Below, piece by piece: positions 1-11,600 of a stretch of 64,000 nucleotides of DNA. Source of the stretch: Parelaphostrongylus tenuis (lineage: Eukaryota > Nematoda > Chromadorea > Rhabditida > Metastrongylidae); NCBI GenBank assembly GCA_019055375.1, contig JAHQIW010003643.1, forward strand, positions 124,001-188,000, in the 5' to 3' direction. A program made the position numbers and the translations under genes. How positions within the stretch are numbered: the first letter of the stretch is position 1; every line of letters begins with the position of its first letter. The notes under the pieces are model-generated. The model saw only the letters and a program-made list of their open reading frames with translations, had not been told where the DNA came from and searched no databases.

Positions 1-160
1 TTGCCGATCTCGTGATTTTTCACTTCACAGCTATTGTGTAAATCGTTCGTCGTCGCCTACCTCTTCGTACGGGTAGTAGGAGCCGCCGAAAGAATTGCTA
101 GAGGCGAAGGCCTGTCCAACTGACGAAGTTGCGCAAAATCTACATATCAATACACATAAG
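1..160 (+). repeat. Hammerhead repeat family 1, decayed fragment
   Basis: Positions 27-60 match the interior of the better copies at 31225-31260 and 27005-27035 (shared core GTTCGTCGTCGCCTAC). At 119-125 the hammerhead box CTGACGA is kept, but the downstream GAAA box and stem III are not recognisable, so this ribozyme is dead. The copy is cut by the window edge, so its left boundary is unknown. Confidence 0.55.
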
Positions 161-704
161 CGTAGTGTTAGTACTTGGAGAAAACACATTGATACATTGA
201 TATTAATTTGTACAAGAACGGTCGTCAAAATGGTATCGAAAGCCGGGTATCGAATGCACAGTAGCTCTTCACCTCTCATCTTCTAAAGAGAAAAAACGCA
301 CTTATCAAAAACTTGCTTACGACAGCTGTCATGGATCCTTAAAGTTGGCGCGCGAAATAGTCATTTCTTATGGCGGAGGCGGTGGTAACTTAATGGATTA
401 GATGTAAAGGAAAAGCGACACCTCAAACGATCGATCTAGTAAAAACAAGGAGCGCTTGTCAGAAACTTGTTTAGGACAGCCGTCATGGAGAGGTCCCGAC
501 AGTCCTATACTTTAGAATTAGAGAAATAAGCATAGAGAGACACGAAATTTCAAGATTTTTTTCTAACAGTAAACATTTCCATTCCAATAGCTCGGGTTAT
601 AGCAATTTTGGGACGACCTTATATAATTATTCATTCTCACAGACTATATTGATTTTTTGAAGAGAGATAAATAAAATCAGTCGAAGAGATCGTTATATAT
701 ATAT
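161..704. other. No gene seen
   Basis: AT-rich sequence with no supported ORF, RNA gene or recognised repeat. Confidence 0.5.
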
Positions 705-905
705 TCACTACCAGCAGAAATCCATCGACTCAAAAATTAGTGACGACACAAGATCATGTGCTATTATCATAAATAACGTCTTCAAAATCTTTATTATAAA
801 ATAGGATTCAGTGTGGAGCGTGGGCCACTGATGAAACGGGCTACACCGCCAGGACGTACAAATGGCCCTGAAGTACCAAATAAAGCACTCTACCAGGCTT
901 ACACA
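705..905 (+). repeat. Hammerhead repeat family 2, decayed copy
   Basis: The right part resembles the right arm of the 8285-8603 element, and 707-726 matches its internal segment in reverse orientation, so this is a relic of the same inverted-dimer form. The ribozyme outline survives: stem I strands GGGCCA (822-827) and TGGCCC (863-868) still pair perfectly and the box CTGATGA is at 828-834. Stem II and the GAAA box are destroyed. Confidence 0.6.
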
Positions 906-1554
906 GGATAATGACATAGCGGAGATTATAAGCCAAAGGTCACTATTCTTATTCAGAATTCTAAGACGACGGCGCTTAAGAGTCTTGAAACGTTTGAATG
1001 AATTTCAAGAAAGGAACGTTGAGGCATAGGTGCTTCGTGATCACACGTAGCCACTCGCTATACATCAAGTTGATTCTTTCACCTGAAACATTCCTTACCG
1101 ATATAAAAGTGCTCGGCTGGTCTTTAACAATGGTGGAATACTTGTAGAAAACATAGCAGTGAGTTTCTGAGAAAAAACTAGTTTCTGCACAAAGAATTTT
1201 TTTTTATTAAGTTCTTCTGCTCAGGTTTGAAAAGTGTTTTGGTGAGTTGACTGCGTGTCATCTAATGTTACCAAGCTCTTAAAAATCGAAATAGACGGAT
1301 CATCAGTTGATGCTGAATAGCTCTTGTTATTGACGGCTTCGCATCTGTTGAGGGAAAAGCCACTGATTTAGAAAACTTCAAGGGACAAATATTTGGTTCT
1401 ACTTATAAAAGAGCTTTTCTCGTAGAGCAAAACTTTTCACCGAATTCAACTTTCTGAGTAATGTCTATTTTTATGTTTAACGGCAGGATACGATACGAAA
1501 TAGAATCACAGGAATTCAGAAATGTGAAGAGAGCTTGCAACCTAATGTTTTCGA
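906..1554. other. No gene seen
   Basis: No supported coding or RNA feature; short open frames here have no recognisable motif. Confidence 0.5.
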
Positions 1555-1985
1555 GCCATGGACTCAAATCGCTACTGTGCCTTTCCGGAGTTGAGAGCGC
1601 TCTCACGCCATCATCAACGCCTTCACTCTTCCTTTCTCTCAGCCGTACTTCAACCGAATTTGCTACTTGTTCTATGTTCAAAACGTCCCACTCCAAGTTT
1701 TGTTCGTATCTTAGAATTCTGTACTGTTAAACATATCGTACTCTGTGATTGAAAATAAAATCACTCAGTGAAGAATCAAATCACAATTCCAACCAGTCTA
1801 CAGCTTAACTGGAGCTTGATGCCGACTTGTGCTCTCTAGATTAATCACGTTGGCGCGTGATTGGTAACAACCACCAATTAGGTAAAATACGGTTGAAAGA
1901 AGGGCAGAGCGAGGACATCGACGATATTGTGCCAGTGAGCGTTGTCGAGGAAAAGCATAGTAGCGTGTCGAGTTCATGACATAAA
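1555..1985. repeat. Imperfect inverted repeat, arms about 130 bp
   Basis: Segment 1555-1690 read on the plus strand resembles 1985-1850 read on the minus strand. Short translations of both arms begin alike (MDSNRYCAFP and MNSTRYYAFP), but I think this reflects DNA homology and not a gene. The arms are clearly diverged and the spacer is about 160 bp. It may be a foldback element or two inverted copies of an unknown repeat. Confidence 0.4.
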
Positions 1986-2442
1986 AGAGTCTGGTCCAGT
2001 TTTGCTTGCATCTCAGCATTCGTGTGGTGAATTTCCGATTTGTAAAATATGGGTTATCATTTGTCCTCTGATGGAAGCAAAGTTGCCAAGATGTCAGCTA
2101 TCGTATTTCAAGGAAAAGTAATTACAGCCTAACGATAGCTTTATTAGGGCAGTCAGTCCATAAGAAGTAGATTAGTTATTCATGCTTACGCTCATTGAAG
2201 GTCGACCACTCAGATCTTATGTCTTTTCGGACATACATCGTATTTTTACAAAAGTTAAATGAGTCAAAATCTCTTGCAAAGAGCCTAATACACACCTTCT
2301 TGTATAAAAATGTTTTTGATGGAAAGTCTGATGTTTCGCAGATGCCGGCTTGAGAAAGTATGCATTCAGTGCTCAAGCTTCGGTGATGACGAGTAGATTA
2401 AAAAGCAGCAAATTTTTGTGCATGTCTTAATGACTAAATTTC
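1986..2442. other. No gene seen
   Basis: Anonymous AT-rich flank of the hammerhead repeat at 2459; no motif supports any of its short open frames. Confidence 0.4.
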
Positions 2443-2729
2443 ATCCATAACATCGACTGTATTTGCAACCTCGCAAGAAACACCTAAAATAATTCCAAAA
2501 AAAGTTTGCTTAAAGCCTAAGCGAGGTTGAAACGCCAGGGGCACACCGCTGTTTCGAAGGTTTTGGCTTCCTCGTCGGTGACCCCCGCCCCACATTAAGC
2601 TCTGCGTTATAACAAGGAGGGAGGCGTATGTGGTGATGGCACAGTGTACAATGAATGACTCTGGTCCATCACCACTTCTCAGTCGATGGATCTCGGCTGG
2701 TAGAACAAAATTGATCCATAACATCGACT
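2443..2729 (-). mobile_element. Hammerhead repeat family 2, solo copy with target duplication
   Basis: The body 2459-2713 (255 bp) is flanked by an exact 16-bp direct repeat, ATCCATAACATCGACT, at 2443-2458 and 2714-2729, the signature of a retroposed insertion. Read on the minus strand it has the internal hairpin segment (about 2700-2610), then a hammerhead motif (about 2585-2539), then an A/T-rich tail. Its ribozyme core has CCGACGA where CTGACGA is required (2578-2572), stem II has a mismatch, and the base at the cleavage position is G, so it should not cleave. It encodes no protein. Confidence 0.7.
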
Positions 2730-5700
2730 AAATTTCACTTTGCTGCTTAACGTGCTCATGATACTTTATATGAAAAGCGTCGTTGCCACGTTAGCGGCAA
2801 ATAACGGTTAATTGGAAAAAGAGCAAAATTAATGAAGCTTCTCCATTATCTATAATGAATTCCCTTCACTCATGAATCGGATAAAGCACATACTTGAGCG
2901 ATTTGTCGACTTCCAGCGACCTCAAAACTCGGTAAACTGGCGTAATTTTTATGGCCAGAGAAGTGTTCAACCCTTTTCACAACATTATAAAGGTATGGAA
3001 AGTTGGTTAGTCCAAAAGCGCGATTAAACCAATCATCATGAGTAGGGTGGTCATCGCTAATCACTGCATGCTCCACGTTTTTATCCTTCTATAATTCCCA
3101 CAAGGTTCATCAGCATACTGTAAAAATGTATGTAATTCGCATAGGGAAGGTGACAATCAAATGTCATTTGTTAATTGTCTCCTAAATAATTCAAATTTTC
3201 ATTAATTCACAAAATGCTTGATAACGCACTACTTTCTCTTTCTTCTATTTCTATCTTATACACTATGCATGTACTTGTTTTCATATTCGCGTACTTTTGC
3301 ATTTATAATAGACAACAACGTTCTTCATTTGATAGAGAATTATTTAACACTTGAAAAACTATCTTTCGCCACGAATCGTGTATAAATTGATTAAATTCAC
3401 TCACTCTTAGTTTTTCACTATATCGGAGAGTTATATTTCTTTCAAATTCCTTACGACCTTATCGACAGGATTGTTTTCCAATACTGCAACTATTTTTGAC
3501 ATTGGCTGACTGTTAAGGTGATTTCCGAGCGGTTAAAGCAGTAATTTTTTATCCAAGGTGATCCACTGGGGAAATGAACACAATTCGTTTGTAGTGCATC
3601 ATTCATTTCTCATCCACAGACATTCCTGAATCACAGTTGAATGGCTATAATCATTACCTGCTTATATTGGAGACGAAACTTTATCAAATTGTCGTTAAAT
3701 CAACGGGTTCTCTTAACAGAAAGTAACTCACCTAATAAACATTGGACATCACATGGGTCACTCTCATACAATTTCACATAATATGTCTAATATATCCACA
3801 CGTCTCGTTATATATGTCTTAAGTCTGACATCCTCACACGTTTAAAAAATTCGAAGTGTTCATGACAATAATATGAATGACGTTTTCAGTGAGACATAAA
3901 TTAAGTCACAAATTGCAGTAAATTGAAGAATAGTGGGAAATTAACCTTTTCTAGGGACGTCAGGTGATCGACCACACAACGAACTCGCAAAAAGCGCGCA
4001 ACTTTTGTTATCATTAGATTTTTTTCCATTCAGAGAGAAAAGCCTCAATGATTTTCTCTTTATGGTCATATGTGTCTCGTGCATATATAACTTTTTCTGT
4101 GCGACAAAATCTTCAGGTGCGAAACGTAATCTTCTTTTCGCCCTTGCACTCTTATATGATGACCTTTCAGAAAACCAACTACAGCATAGGATTTCTCGAA
4201 ACTTGGGTTATTGTATGACCAGTAAGAGTTTTGGCGAAGAGCCATATACAAGCGCCAGTTGAGCAAGTAAAGCAAACCGAGTGCGAAACATAATTTTACT
4301 TTAGTTGCTGCATAAAAAGGCTTTTTCTAAATATCAAATATATTGTTGAAATTGCAGAGATTCATACATTTCGAACGATTATCGAGTGTCTAAGAGAAAA
4401 GTTCTGTGCAGGGAGAAAAGCCTTCAAATAGTCATGTAGCTCAGTTGCTACACATTGTTGCTTAGGGATTAATAGCTGGAAAAAGGCTTTTATAAACTTC
4501 GCGAGCCATCAGTAATTTACCATTTGATGAGATAAACAAAAGACTGAATGCAGTTGGGAACTTGGTCTCAATTCTCATTAAAGGTCATTGAAATTTTTTT
4601 CTGGGTAGGGACTTGACGTTTTTATGTTCTTAAGAGCCAAATCGATCTTGTTTACCCATAGTCGTTCTTCTTCAATGTAGGTCGAACGCAGTGAAGCACC
4701 ACTTAAATTAATTAAGTTTTCTTGGGTGTAGTTGAATAGCGATGCCCTCTCCAATACCGTAATCGCCCTTATTCCTTATAGTAGTAATACTTGGAAATGT
4801 GCAATTTTATCTAACATCGACTGCTGCAGGGTAGATTGCGGGGGAAAGGAAATCATTATCAACGGATCATAAACCTATCATTAACAGCTGTGGTTGAAAG
4901 CATTGGTCGATTGAAATGACTTCACCTGAATGGTGGTTTCAGTCGATTCGACCCGGTGCCAACACGAAAGCTCACATGCGAAGAATGAACAGGTGCGGAC
5001 AAGAGTCGAATAAAATCGACCCTGAGAAATCTAAGGAATCCGGAACTTTAGGCAAGTAAAAATTTTCACAGAAACCTTCTTTCAATCTACAGAACTCTCC
5101 ATTTTGCCGTATTTATGGCGGCGTTATGATGTGCTAGCTTATCAACGAAAAAAGGCATTGATTACTCGTATCGAGATTACAGCTTACAATAAATAATATC
5201 TTTATTGTGATTAAAGTTTCGTCATCTTTACGGCAACATAGAATTGGACTGGAAGGACTCAGCCTAGATATTGGTCGACAATAACGTATTTTGATAAGCG
5301 TACACATCGCCTTCACTTGAAAACTCTTTTGCCACTGTAACCTCAAAAGTGCAACTGGAGAACTACAAAATTCTCAAACGAGGAATAAGAGGCTATTGAT
5401 AGTCCATACCGAGGTCGAAAATGATAATTTTTTTTATCCCAAAGATAGTGTATTTGTATAAAGAGTTCAAACAGCTAGAATAATATCCAATTTTTCTGGA
5501 TAGACTAGCAGCAATCACTGAGATCAATTTCAAGTTGATAGACACAAACATATACCTGTGAAATGTGAGCAAAACGACATCGACGTATGATGTCAGATTC
5601 CATGTGATTCCCATAAGACTCATTCGAGGTCGTTTGAGGACGTGGCTTGTCAAAGCACACGACTACGCTAGAAATGTCAACTGAATATATATCCGCCACG

Positions 5701-7136
5701 AACCGATGACGCGTCTCTGACGACGACTACGTTGTCAAAATGTCATCGTTAATGATCTTGCATAGCTATTCGTCACTTTGTGTTTGCCTATAAAAAGTCA
5801 GTGTAACCGATAGTACGTACTGAAATGAATTTTATTCTCATAAGTAAAGCTGCAAAATCTTTCATTAAGCTAACATCGGTTAAGCCTTTCTTTTCATTAA
5901 ACTGATGAATGTCCATTCACTAACGCAGTCCCTTTTCGAAATAAACACCGTAAGAACAAAATTCATCCAGATTTATGAAGTTTACGTACATATAATTTAA
6001 GTACGTACTTTATTATACTAGAACTACGAAATAAGAGAATTAGCAATCTGGAGAACAACAAGCTTGAGTGCTCTCAAAGGGCATTTTAGTTAAAAGCTTT
6101 AACATTGAGGAGAATTCACTCCACTGATTGAGTTGTCTATATAAGGAAAGCGTTTCTGAAGTAGATTGACCTAATAACAAGTGCACTTCTCTATATGTCA
6201 TCTAAAACCTAGATGAAAAGTTGAAAACATGGTCCGCACTTTCAAAGTCTTGCTGAGCATTAATCCTACCTGGATCACGTGTACCAAAAATGGTACACGG
6301 GCCTTTTCATGGCTTCCTCGTCCAACACAGATTTTTTACTAGACTTTTAACAGAAATTGGATAGCTATAATGATAACGGTTTTGGAAACTGTATTTGGTT
6401 TTTTAAAATATTTTTCTTGTAAGATGTAGCAACGAAGAGATATTACATTTTTTATCCACAGTTTGCTTAGCTTTTTCACCAGACAAAGACTTTTCATTAA
6501 AATTTTCATAGTTATTCGATATCTTGAGGAAAGATAATTTTAACTGTAAGCTCAATTCTCAAACAAAGCTTTTTATTACGCTATAGCAGCGACGAAAACT
6601 AATTACGTTTCGCCTTTACATGCTTTATGATGTTACACTATTGTTTATGCTTGGCCCTTTGGTGGAATTTTGATAGTCATTCGATAAATTTAAAAGTGAC
6701 GTTACTGAAAATTTTTCTCTAAAATAATCTCTTAATGCACTGTAGCAGCGAAAAAAAAAACCATGATACACACCCTGAGTAGTTATCCCATATTTTGAAC
6801 TCCGCAGCGTGTTCTTTTGGAAACTGTACAGTCAAATTCATACGTTGGAGTCAATTTGCAACCAGCAAAATGATATCTGAGTGGAAAGCCTTTCGAGGTC
6901 TCTCTTGGGAAAAAAAGCGCCTGAGTATCTTTAAAAATTCCACTTTCCGATACAAAGACCAAATTGATGAAGGAACATCGCATTTCATTTTTTCTAGCTC
7001 TTTTGACGGTATTGTGAAGTGTAGTTTGAAAACTCCTTTATTTAAGTATAATTTCTAGAAGAAGCTTGTGGTGTTCGCAGTCGTGATATGCATTAACAGA
7101 GCTCACATTTATCAATTTGTGGAGTACTGCTTCTAC
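2730..7136. other. Long stretch without a supported gene
   Basis: AT-rich DNA with scattered A/T homopolymer runs and only short unconvincing open frames. The one local structure noted is the perfect hairpin at 6278-6299, listed separately. Confidence 0.5.
6278..6299. repeat. Perfect short hairpin
   Basis: Nine-base arms CGTGTACCA and TGGTACACG enclose a four-A loop. A regulatory or RNA role is unproven and chance cannot be excluded. Confidence 0.5.
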
Positions 7137-7405
7137 AGCTTACTTTGACACTAGATCTGATCCGTCATTACAGTGTTTTTTCTTCAATGTGCGGATCCCA
7201 GTACTCCTGGCATCCATTTCGTTTTTCGTCTTCTCCTTTGAACGGCGTAGAATTCCAGTTGAGCTGTCTCCTTGCGATCTCGAGGACAGCCTTGCTGTGG
7301 CATTCCATAGGACGTTGTGTTGACTGCCGGGAGAAATGGAGGGTGGAGCTCGACTGCACGCGAGCCGTGACAACATCATAACCATTCGGCCACGGCGCCC
7401 CCATG
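7137..7405 (-). mobile_element. tRNA-derived SINE, family S2, with tRNA-like head
   Basis: On the minus strand the element begins at about 7405 with a tRNA-Ser/Leu-like head: an A-box region GCCGTGGCCGAATGGTTATG and a B-box-like CAGTCGAGCTCC, the two internal pol III promoter blocks. The unrelated body then runs to about 7137. The body has a second, headless copy at 38175-38345 (shared blocks around ACAGTGTTTTTT and the following GGATCC/GGTCC segment). Overlapping open frames of about 80 codons are incidental. Confidence 0.6.
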
Positions 7406-8284
7406 GAAAATTGCATTCCTCTAACCCATATTTTTCAAATTTTCGCTGATGTTAATCTTGTTCAAAATATCTACCCAACAATCAATAGCTCATACTCCCA
7501 GTATTAATCAATAACAATAGATATACCCAAATTGTGAATAAAGCTTAGAATATGTTGGAGCTTTGATAAGGCGGAAAACCTGCACTTCCTACTAGTTCTC
7601 ATAAAGACGACTGTCCTTTCTGGCACAGAATTCCTCTGCAGTTCGTAAAATTCCTACTCTTCCTCGTGAAAGTCAACTTAAAATAGTTGAAAATGAATGG
7701 ATTTTTCATATGAATTCAATTTTTCTGAATGCTTTTGCTATTTTTTCGAGGTTTGTTGCATTATGATTCATCCGTGGCAACAAATCGCAGACGCGCGTTT
7801 CGGTGGGTATGCCATTATAAGTGCCCTTTTTTGGACTACTGCCCCTATCCAAAAGGACAAGCGTCGAAGAATGGTAAATTTTCGTCAAGTGAGATTATCA
7901 CTCAATGCCAACGTACCTACAGTATAGTCGATGCCTTATGATTGGTATAATGCCTTCTTTTATCGATTGTTTATCAAATAATAGACCTAGTTATAGCGAG
8001 CTTAATCGATGATCTGGCATAACATGCAATGTGTAAGACATTTTTGACGAAATATTCATTGCTTCCCAATTTTCAGTCACTATGATAACTTTTGAGTATT
8101 GCATATAATAAAACATATCAAAACTAATGAATTTGTTTCACGATAGTTATCGTAGAACTTACTACAATTCACAGAATGCCAACAACACTATACTTTGCAT
8201 AGTGGAAGAGAGTTTTTTATTCAAATATAAGAGTAATATTTGTACTAAAAGCTTGTGGACGTGTAGAGGAAAATGTGAAATCTC
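7406..8284. other. No gene seen
   Basis: AT-rich anonymous sequence; no ORF with a recognisable domain. Confidence 0.5.
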
Positions 8285-8333
8285 GAAGTAATTTCAAAAA
8301 GAATTTCAAAGCCCAAGCGAGGTTGGTACGCCA

Positions 8334-8383
8334 GAGGCATACACAAGTATTTCGGAGGTCTCGCCCTCCTCGTCAGTGACCTA
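8334..8383 (-). ncRNA. Hammerhead ribozyme, left arm, partly decayed
   Basis: Minus strand: CTGACGA (8376-8370), stem II GGAGG/CCTCC with a six-base loop (8369-8354), GAAA (8353-8350), and stem III of four pairs with a UU loop ending at 8341, followed by the cleavage base A8340. Stem I holds A-U, C-G, G-C and one G-U pair but has a U/C mismatch at its third position, so activity may be reduced. Confidence 0.65.
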
Positions 8384-8505
8384 GGCCCCTCATTAAGCCA
8401 TGCATTCTAGCAAGAAGGAAGCGTATGTGGTGACGGCACAGTGTAGAATGACACTGGTCCATCACCACTTCTCAGTCGATGGATCTCGGCTTAATGTGGG
8501 GGCGT

Positions 8506-8554
8506 GGGTCACTGACGAGGAGGGCCAGACCTCCGAAACACTGGTGTATGGCCC
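8506..8554 (+). ncRNA. Hammerhead self-cleaving ribozyme, apparently intact
   Basis: All elements of a type I hammerhead are in order. Stem I is GGGUCA (8506-8511) with UGGCCC (8549-8554), six pairs including one G-U. The catalytic box CUGACGA is at 8512-8518. Stem II is GGAGG (8519-8523) with CCUCC (8530-8534) around a six-base loop. GAAA follows at 8535-8538. Stem III is ACAC (8538-8541) with GUGU (8544-8547) and a two-base loop. Predicted cleavage is 3' of A8548 in a GUA triplet. Very short stem III is typical of hammerheads in Penelope-like elements and animal retrozymes, which often work as dimers. Activity is inferred, not shown. Confidence 0.85.
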
Positions 8555-8603
8555 TGGCGTACCAACCACGCTTAGGCTTGAACATTCTTTTTGAAATTAC
8601 TTC

Positions 8604-11600
8604 AAATGTCTATTGCAAGGTTTCAAAAACAATCGAGGCCATAAATCTCAAAGTTTTGAAGGCAAGCTAGAATTATTTTCAAAAAGAAGAGAATGATTGA
8701 ATAACAAAAATCATGCATCGATTGCGAATCTCATCGTGAGCAGCGATTTCAACTGTGGTCCCGAAAGGGTTGAGTTTCTTTGGTGGTCATTGTTCTAGTT
8801 ACTGTCCATCCATTTGTCATGTGTAGGTTAAAAGTGCTATAACTTTGAATCTAGTAAGCCAGATCATAACATTAAAACAAGCGAACTAATTATACCATTA
8901 AGCTCAACGACTTCCCATTGTTGCTGCTTTATTGTCATTCTGCCGTCATGCATAGAAAATTGACTTGTTGTCCAGCCCACTCTTTGATCTTTCTTAGACA
9001 CCACGCATTATTTTTATAAGAATTTTTCTTGAAATAGGAAATGCTTTGTTGATCTTCATGTATTCATCTGCGCTCAAACTTCTCTTTCATGTTGCAAGTT
9101 CACTTCATTGTTTTAGCTGAAGTCTATTTTATCAGGTCGTGAGAATCCATCCTACGAATCGGTTGTTTTACACTGAAATGAAATTCGACGTTTCCATTGT
9201 CATTCTATAAAATCTATTCCCTAATAGGCTTTTTGAGTTGATTTCCATATAAAAATACTCGTCATGCTGCTCGAACAGAAGGTTACCGTTGGTGCAAATG
9301 GCACTTGCTAATTGCTTCATCAATAGTACTGCGCTTTTATAGTGGGATGTGTAGCGTAGTGCTTACTGGTTCCATGAATGTACTGGAGATCACTTTTGAA
9401 ATATCAAGCGCTGAAAAAATCAGGCTAGTCTTCAGTGTAGACACGGAGGAAATAGATTTCTCTGGGGGGATTAAAAACACTGATACAATTGCCGTCAATT
9501 TCTAGAATCATTATAGAGCAATTATGAAATATAATCATCAACTGATAAGCTCAGCAATACGTAATGCGCTAAAGGGAAGTGCCTCACAAAATAAGGTTTA
9601 ATGCCGAACGCGGTTTATCCTTTATCACTTCTGACTTGCCAGTCATATCCTTTTTTACCCAATGATAAAGAGTGATGCGCAAAGGTGGGTGCGTCAGTGG
9701 GATTTCGAACCCACATTTTACCCTATCTGGGGCGCGCGCTGAACCGTTGCACCACGAAGGTATATTCTAAGATCTTACCACCGCTAGAGGCTGCCAAATA
9801 CACTTTTTTGATTCACTCATGATTGATGACTTTTTTATTTTGTATAAAATATAGAGTGACTTCAATGCAAAAGTACATGACTGAGATGAGGTCGTTCATT
9901 TTTGATGCTATTGGCGAGAGGTTAGTAGTCGGCAGCATGTCGTATTACTTCAGCAGCGGAGACGATAATTATTTGCTGTTGACCACACACTCCGCCTCCT
10001 TGCTTTTCAGCTGCAGTCATTTTATTGTGGATTTTTTTCCTCGAACAAATCGACAACATGTAAGTTTTCCAACCATAGCATTAGTAGATCACCATAATAT
10101 ATTCGTTGTTATCCGCACTCCAACACAATACGACGTCATTTCATTATATATTTTTTCTGGTAGAATAATTCCCCTTATAGTTCTTTCGCTGTCATCTCTT
10201 CTTCTCTAATCTCTATGAAAAAGGAGCTCGAATGATTAATATCAGATGTGAATTGATACAATTCATTTCCATAATGGATGCCTTAATTTTTCTTACTCAG
10301 ATCCCAACATGTGCTCTGTTTGTTTTCTCGCTCATCTTCTTCTATCCCTTATAAATAATAATCCGTTCCTACCACCATGCACGATCAGCATTATAGTTGA
10401 AGTTTTTACACTGAAGATAGACGGATCCTTCCGAAATTTTTTCCAAGGTTTCAGAAAATATTTCATACTAACGTCGTTGAGCTATGATAACATTGAGCGC
10501 GGTGGTTATCATCACCGTCAACATATAATCCTCTTCAAAGATCTCACATGATTTTTTGTTTTCAGTTTCACTGAAGCAACAAACAATTGAATATGATTCC
10601 TTGGCAACCCGACTAAAGCATCATCGAGTATATAGCATTCAATTATTATCTATATAATTATTTCACTACGCGCTCCATTCGTAGAACAAAGAGTGTCAGG
10701 CTCATGAAAAAGAAAGGAAAAGAAGATAAAATTATCAGAAACAATGACTTATTTTGGACGCCTAGTTCCGCCCGTTTGAAGAATTAACACTTAACATTAC
10801 AGCTAGAACTGGCTGATGCAGCAATTACGACTTAATATGAAGCTCTAAAGTGCTGATGGTAATCCACTTCAATTAAAATTAGCCATTAATTTTGTTTTCT
10901 GCACAATCACAACTGGTATTATACTGAGAACTCAGATGTGCAAAGTCCCCAATGGTTTTTTTTATAAGTGTTATAATCATGCTACTAATACATGCGATTA
11001 CGATGGGTGCGTTTCCTTAGAGATGCCTTGTATTAGGACATGATCGCCGATACGACTCACTTCAGACAAGCCAAATCTCACATTTCTACCGGAGTCAGGA
11101 ACTGATTCTAGACCTGCGTCTGAGCAGAGACAAGCGGTGGTATGATATATCGAGGAGTTCATTAAATCTCTTTGTGGAAGAAGTATGTTGCTAAGTCAGT
11201 TCTCGACTACCCTACAAAACGTATCTCTGGGGATACGTCGCCGTCGAGCTCTTTATTCTAAAAATCATAAATAACCATGAAGGATAAATACTCAGTGAAA
11301 AGAGCTTGTAGAAATTACTTGAATTAAAACCGCTTAAATACATCCTTGTAAGTAAACAATGACCACCCCTTCCCCCGAGATAGTTTACCTCCTTGGTACT
11401 TCAAGAAAGTGTTTTGAGGATTGCAATGTGGAGTGCAGTCTAATTTTATTCCTTTGAGAAGAATTGAATTTCCTGTACTCACTGGTGATTAAAGAGCTTG
11501 ACATTATTGCTGAGAAGACCTAGTAAGAGCAAGTCAATGCCATGAATCACGATGTTCCTAGCAACACATACTCACTAACTGACAAAGGGGACATAGGCTG

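Larger units (their letters stand above)
8285..8603. mobile_element. Hammerhead repeat family 2, inverted dimer
   Basis: Two arms of about 115 bp (8285-8402 and 8490-8603) are inverted copies of one another around an 87-bp centre. Each arm contains a hammerhead motif pointing outward. The centre (8403-8489) matches the internal segment of the solo copy at 2459-2713 in the same orientation; on the minus strand it can form a strong hairpin (TGGTGATGG against CCGTCACCA, with CAGTGT against ACACTG inside). Thus the unit is one complete minus-strand copy with a partial inverted copy joined at its 5' end. No protein is encoded. Confidence 0.75.

Noticed and set aside
1555..1985. Pair of homologous small proteins
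   Set aside because: The resemblance of the translations follows from an inverted DNA repeat; frames are not conserved through its length.
9688..9762. tRNA gene
   Set aside because: The T loop is one base too long and no acceptor stem forms. Kept as a tRNA-like relic.
9823..10209. 128-codon ORF as a membrane protein gene
   Set aside because: Hydrophobic stretches are common in frames read from T-rich DNA, and nothing else supports coding.
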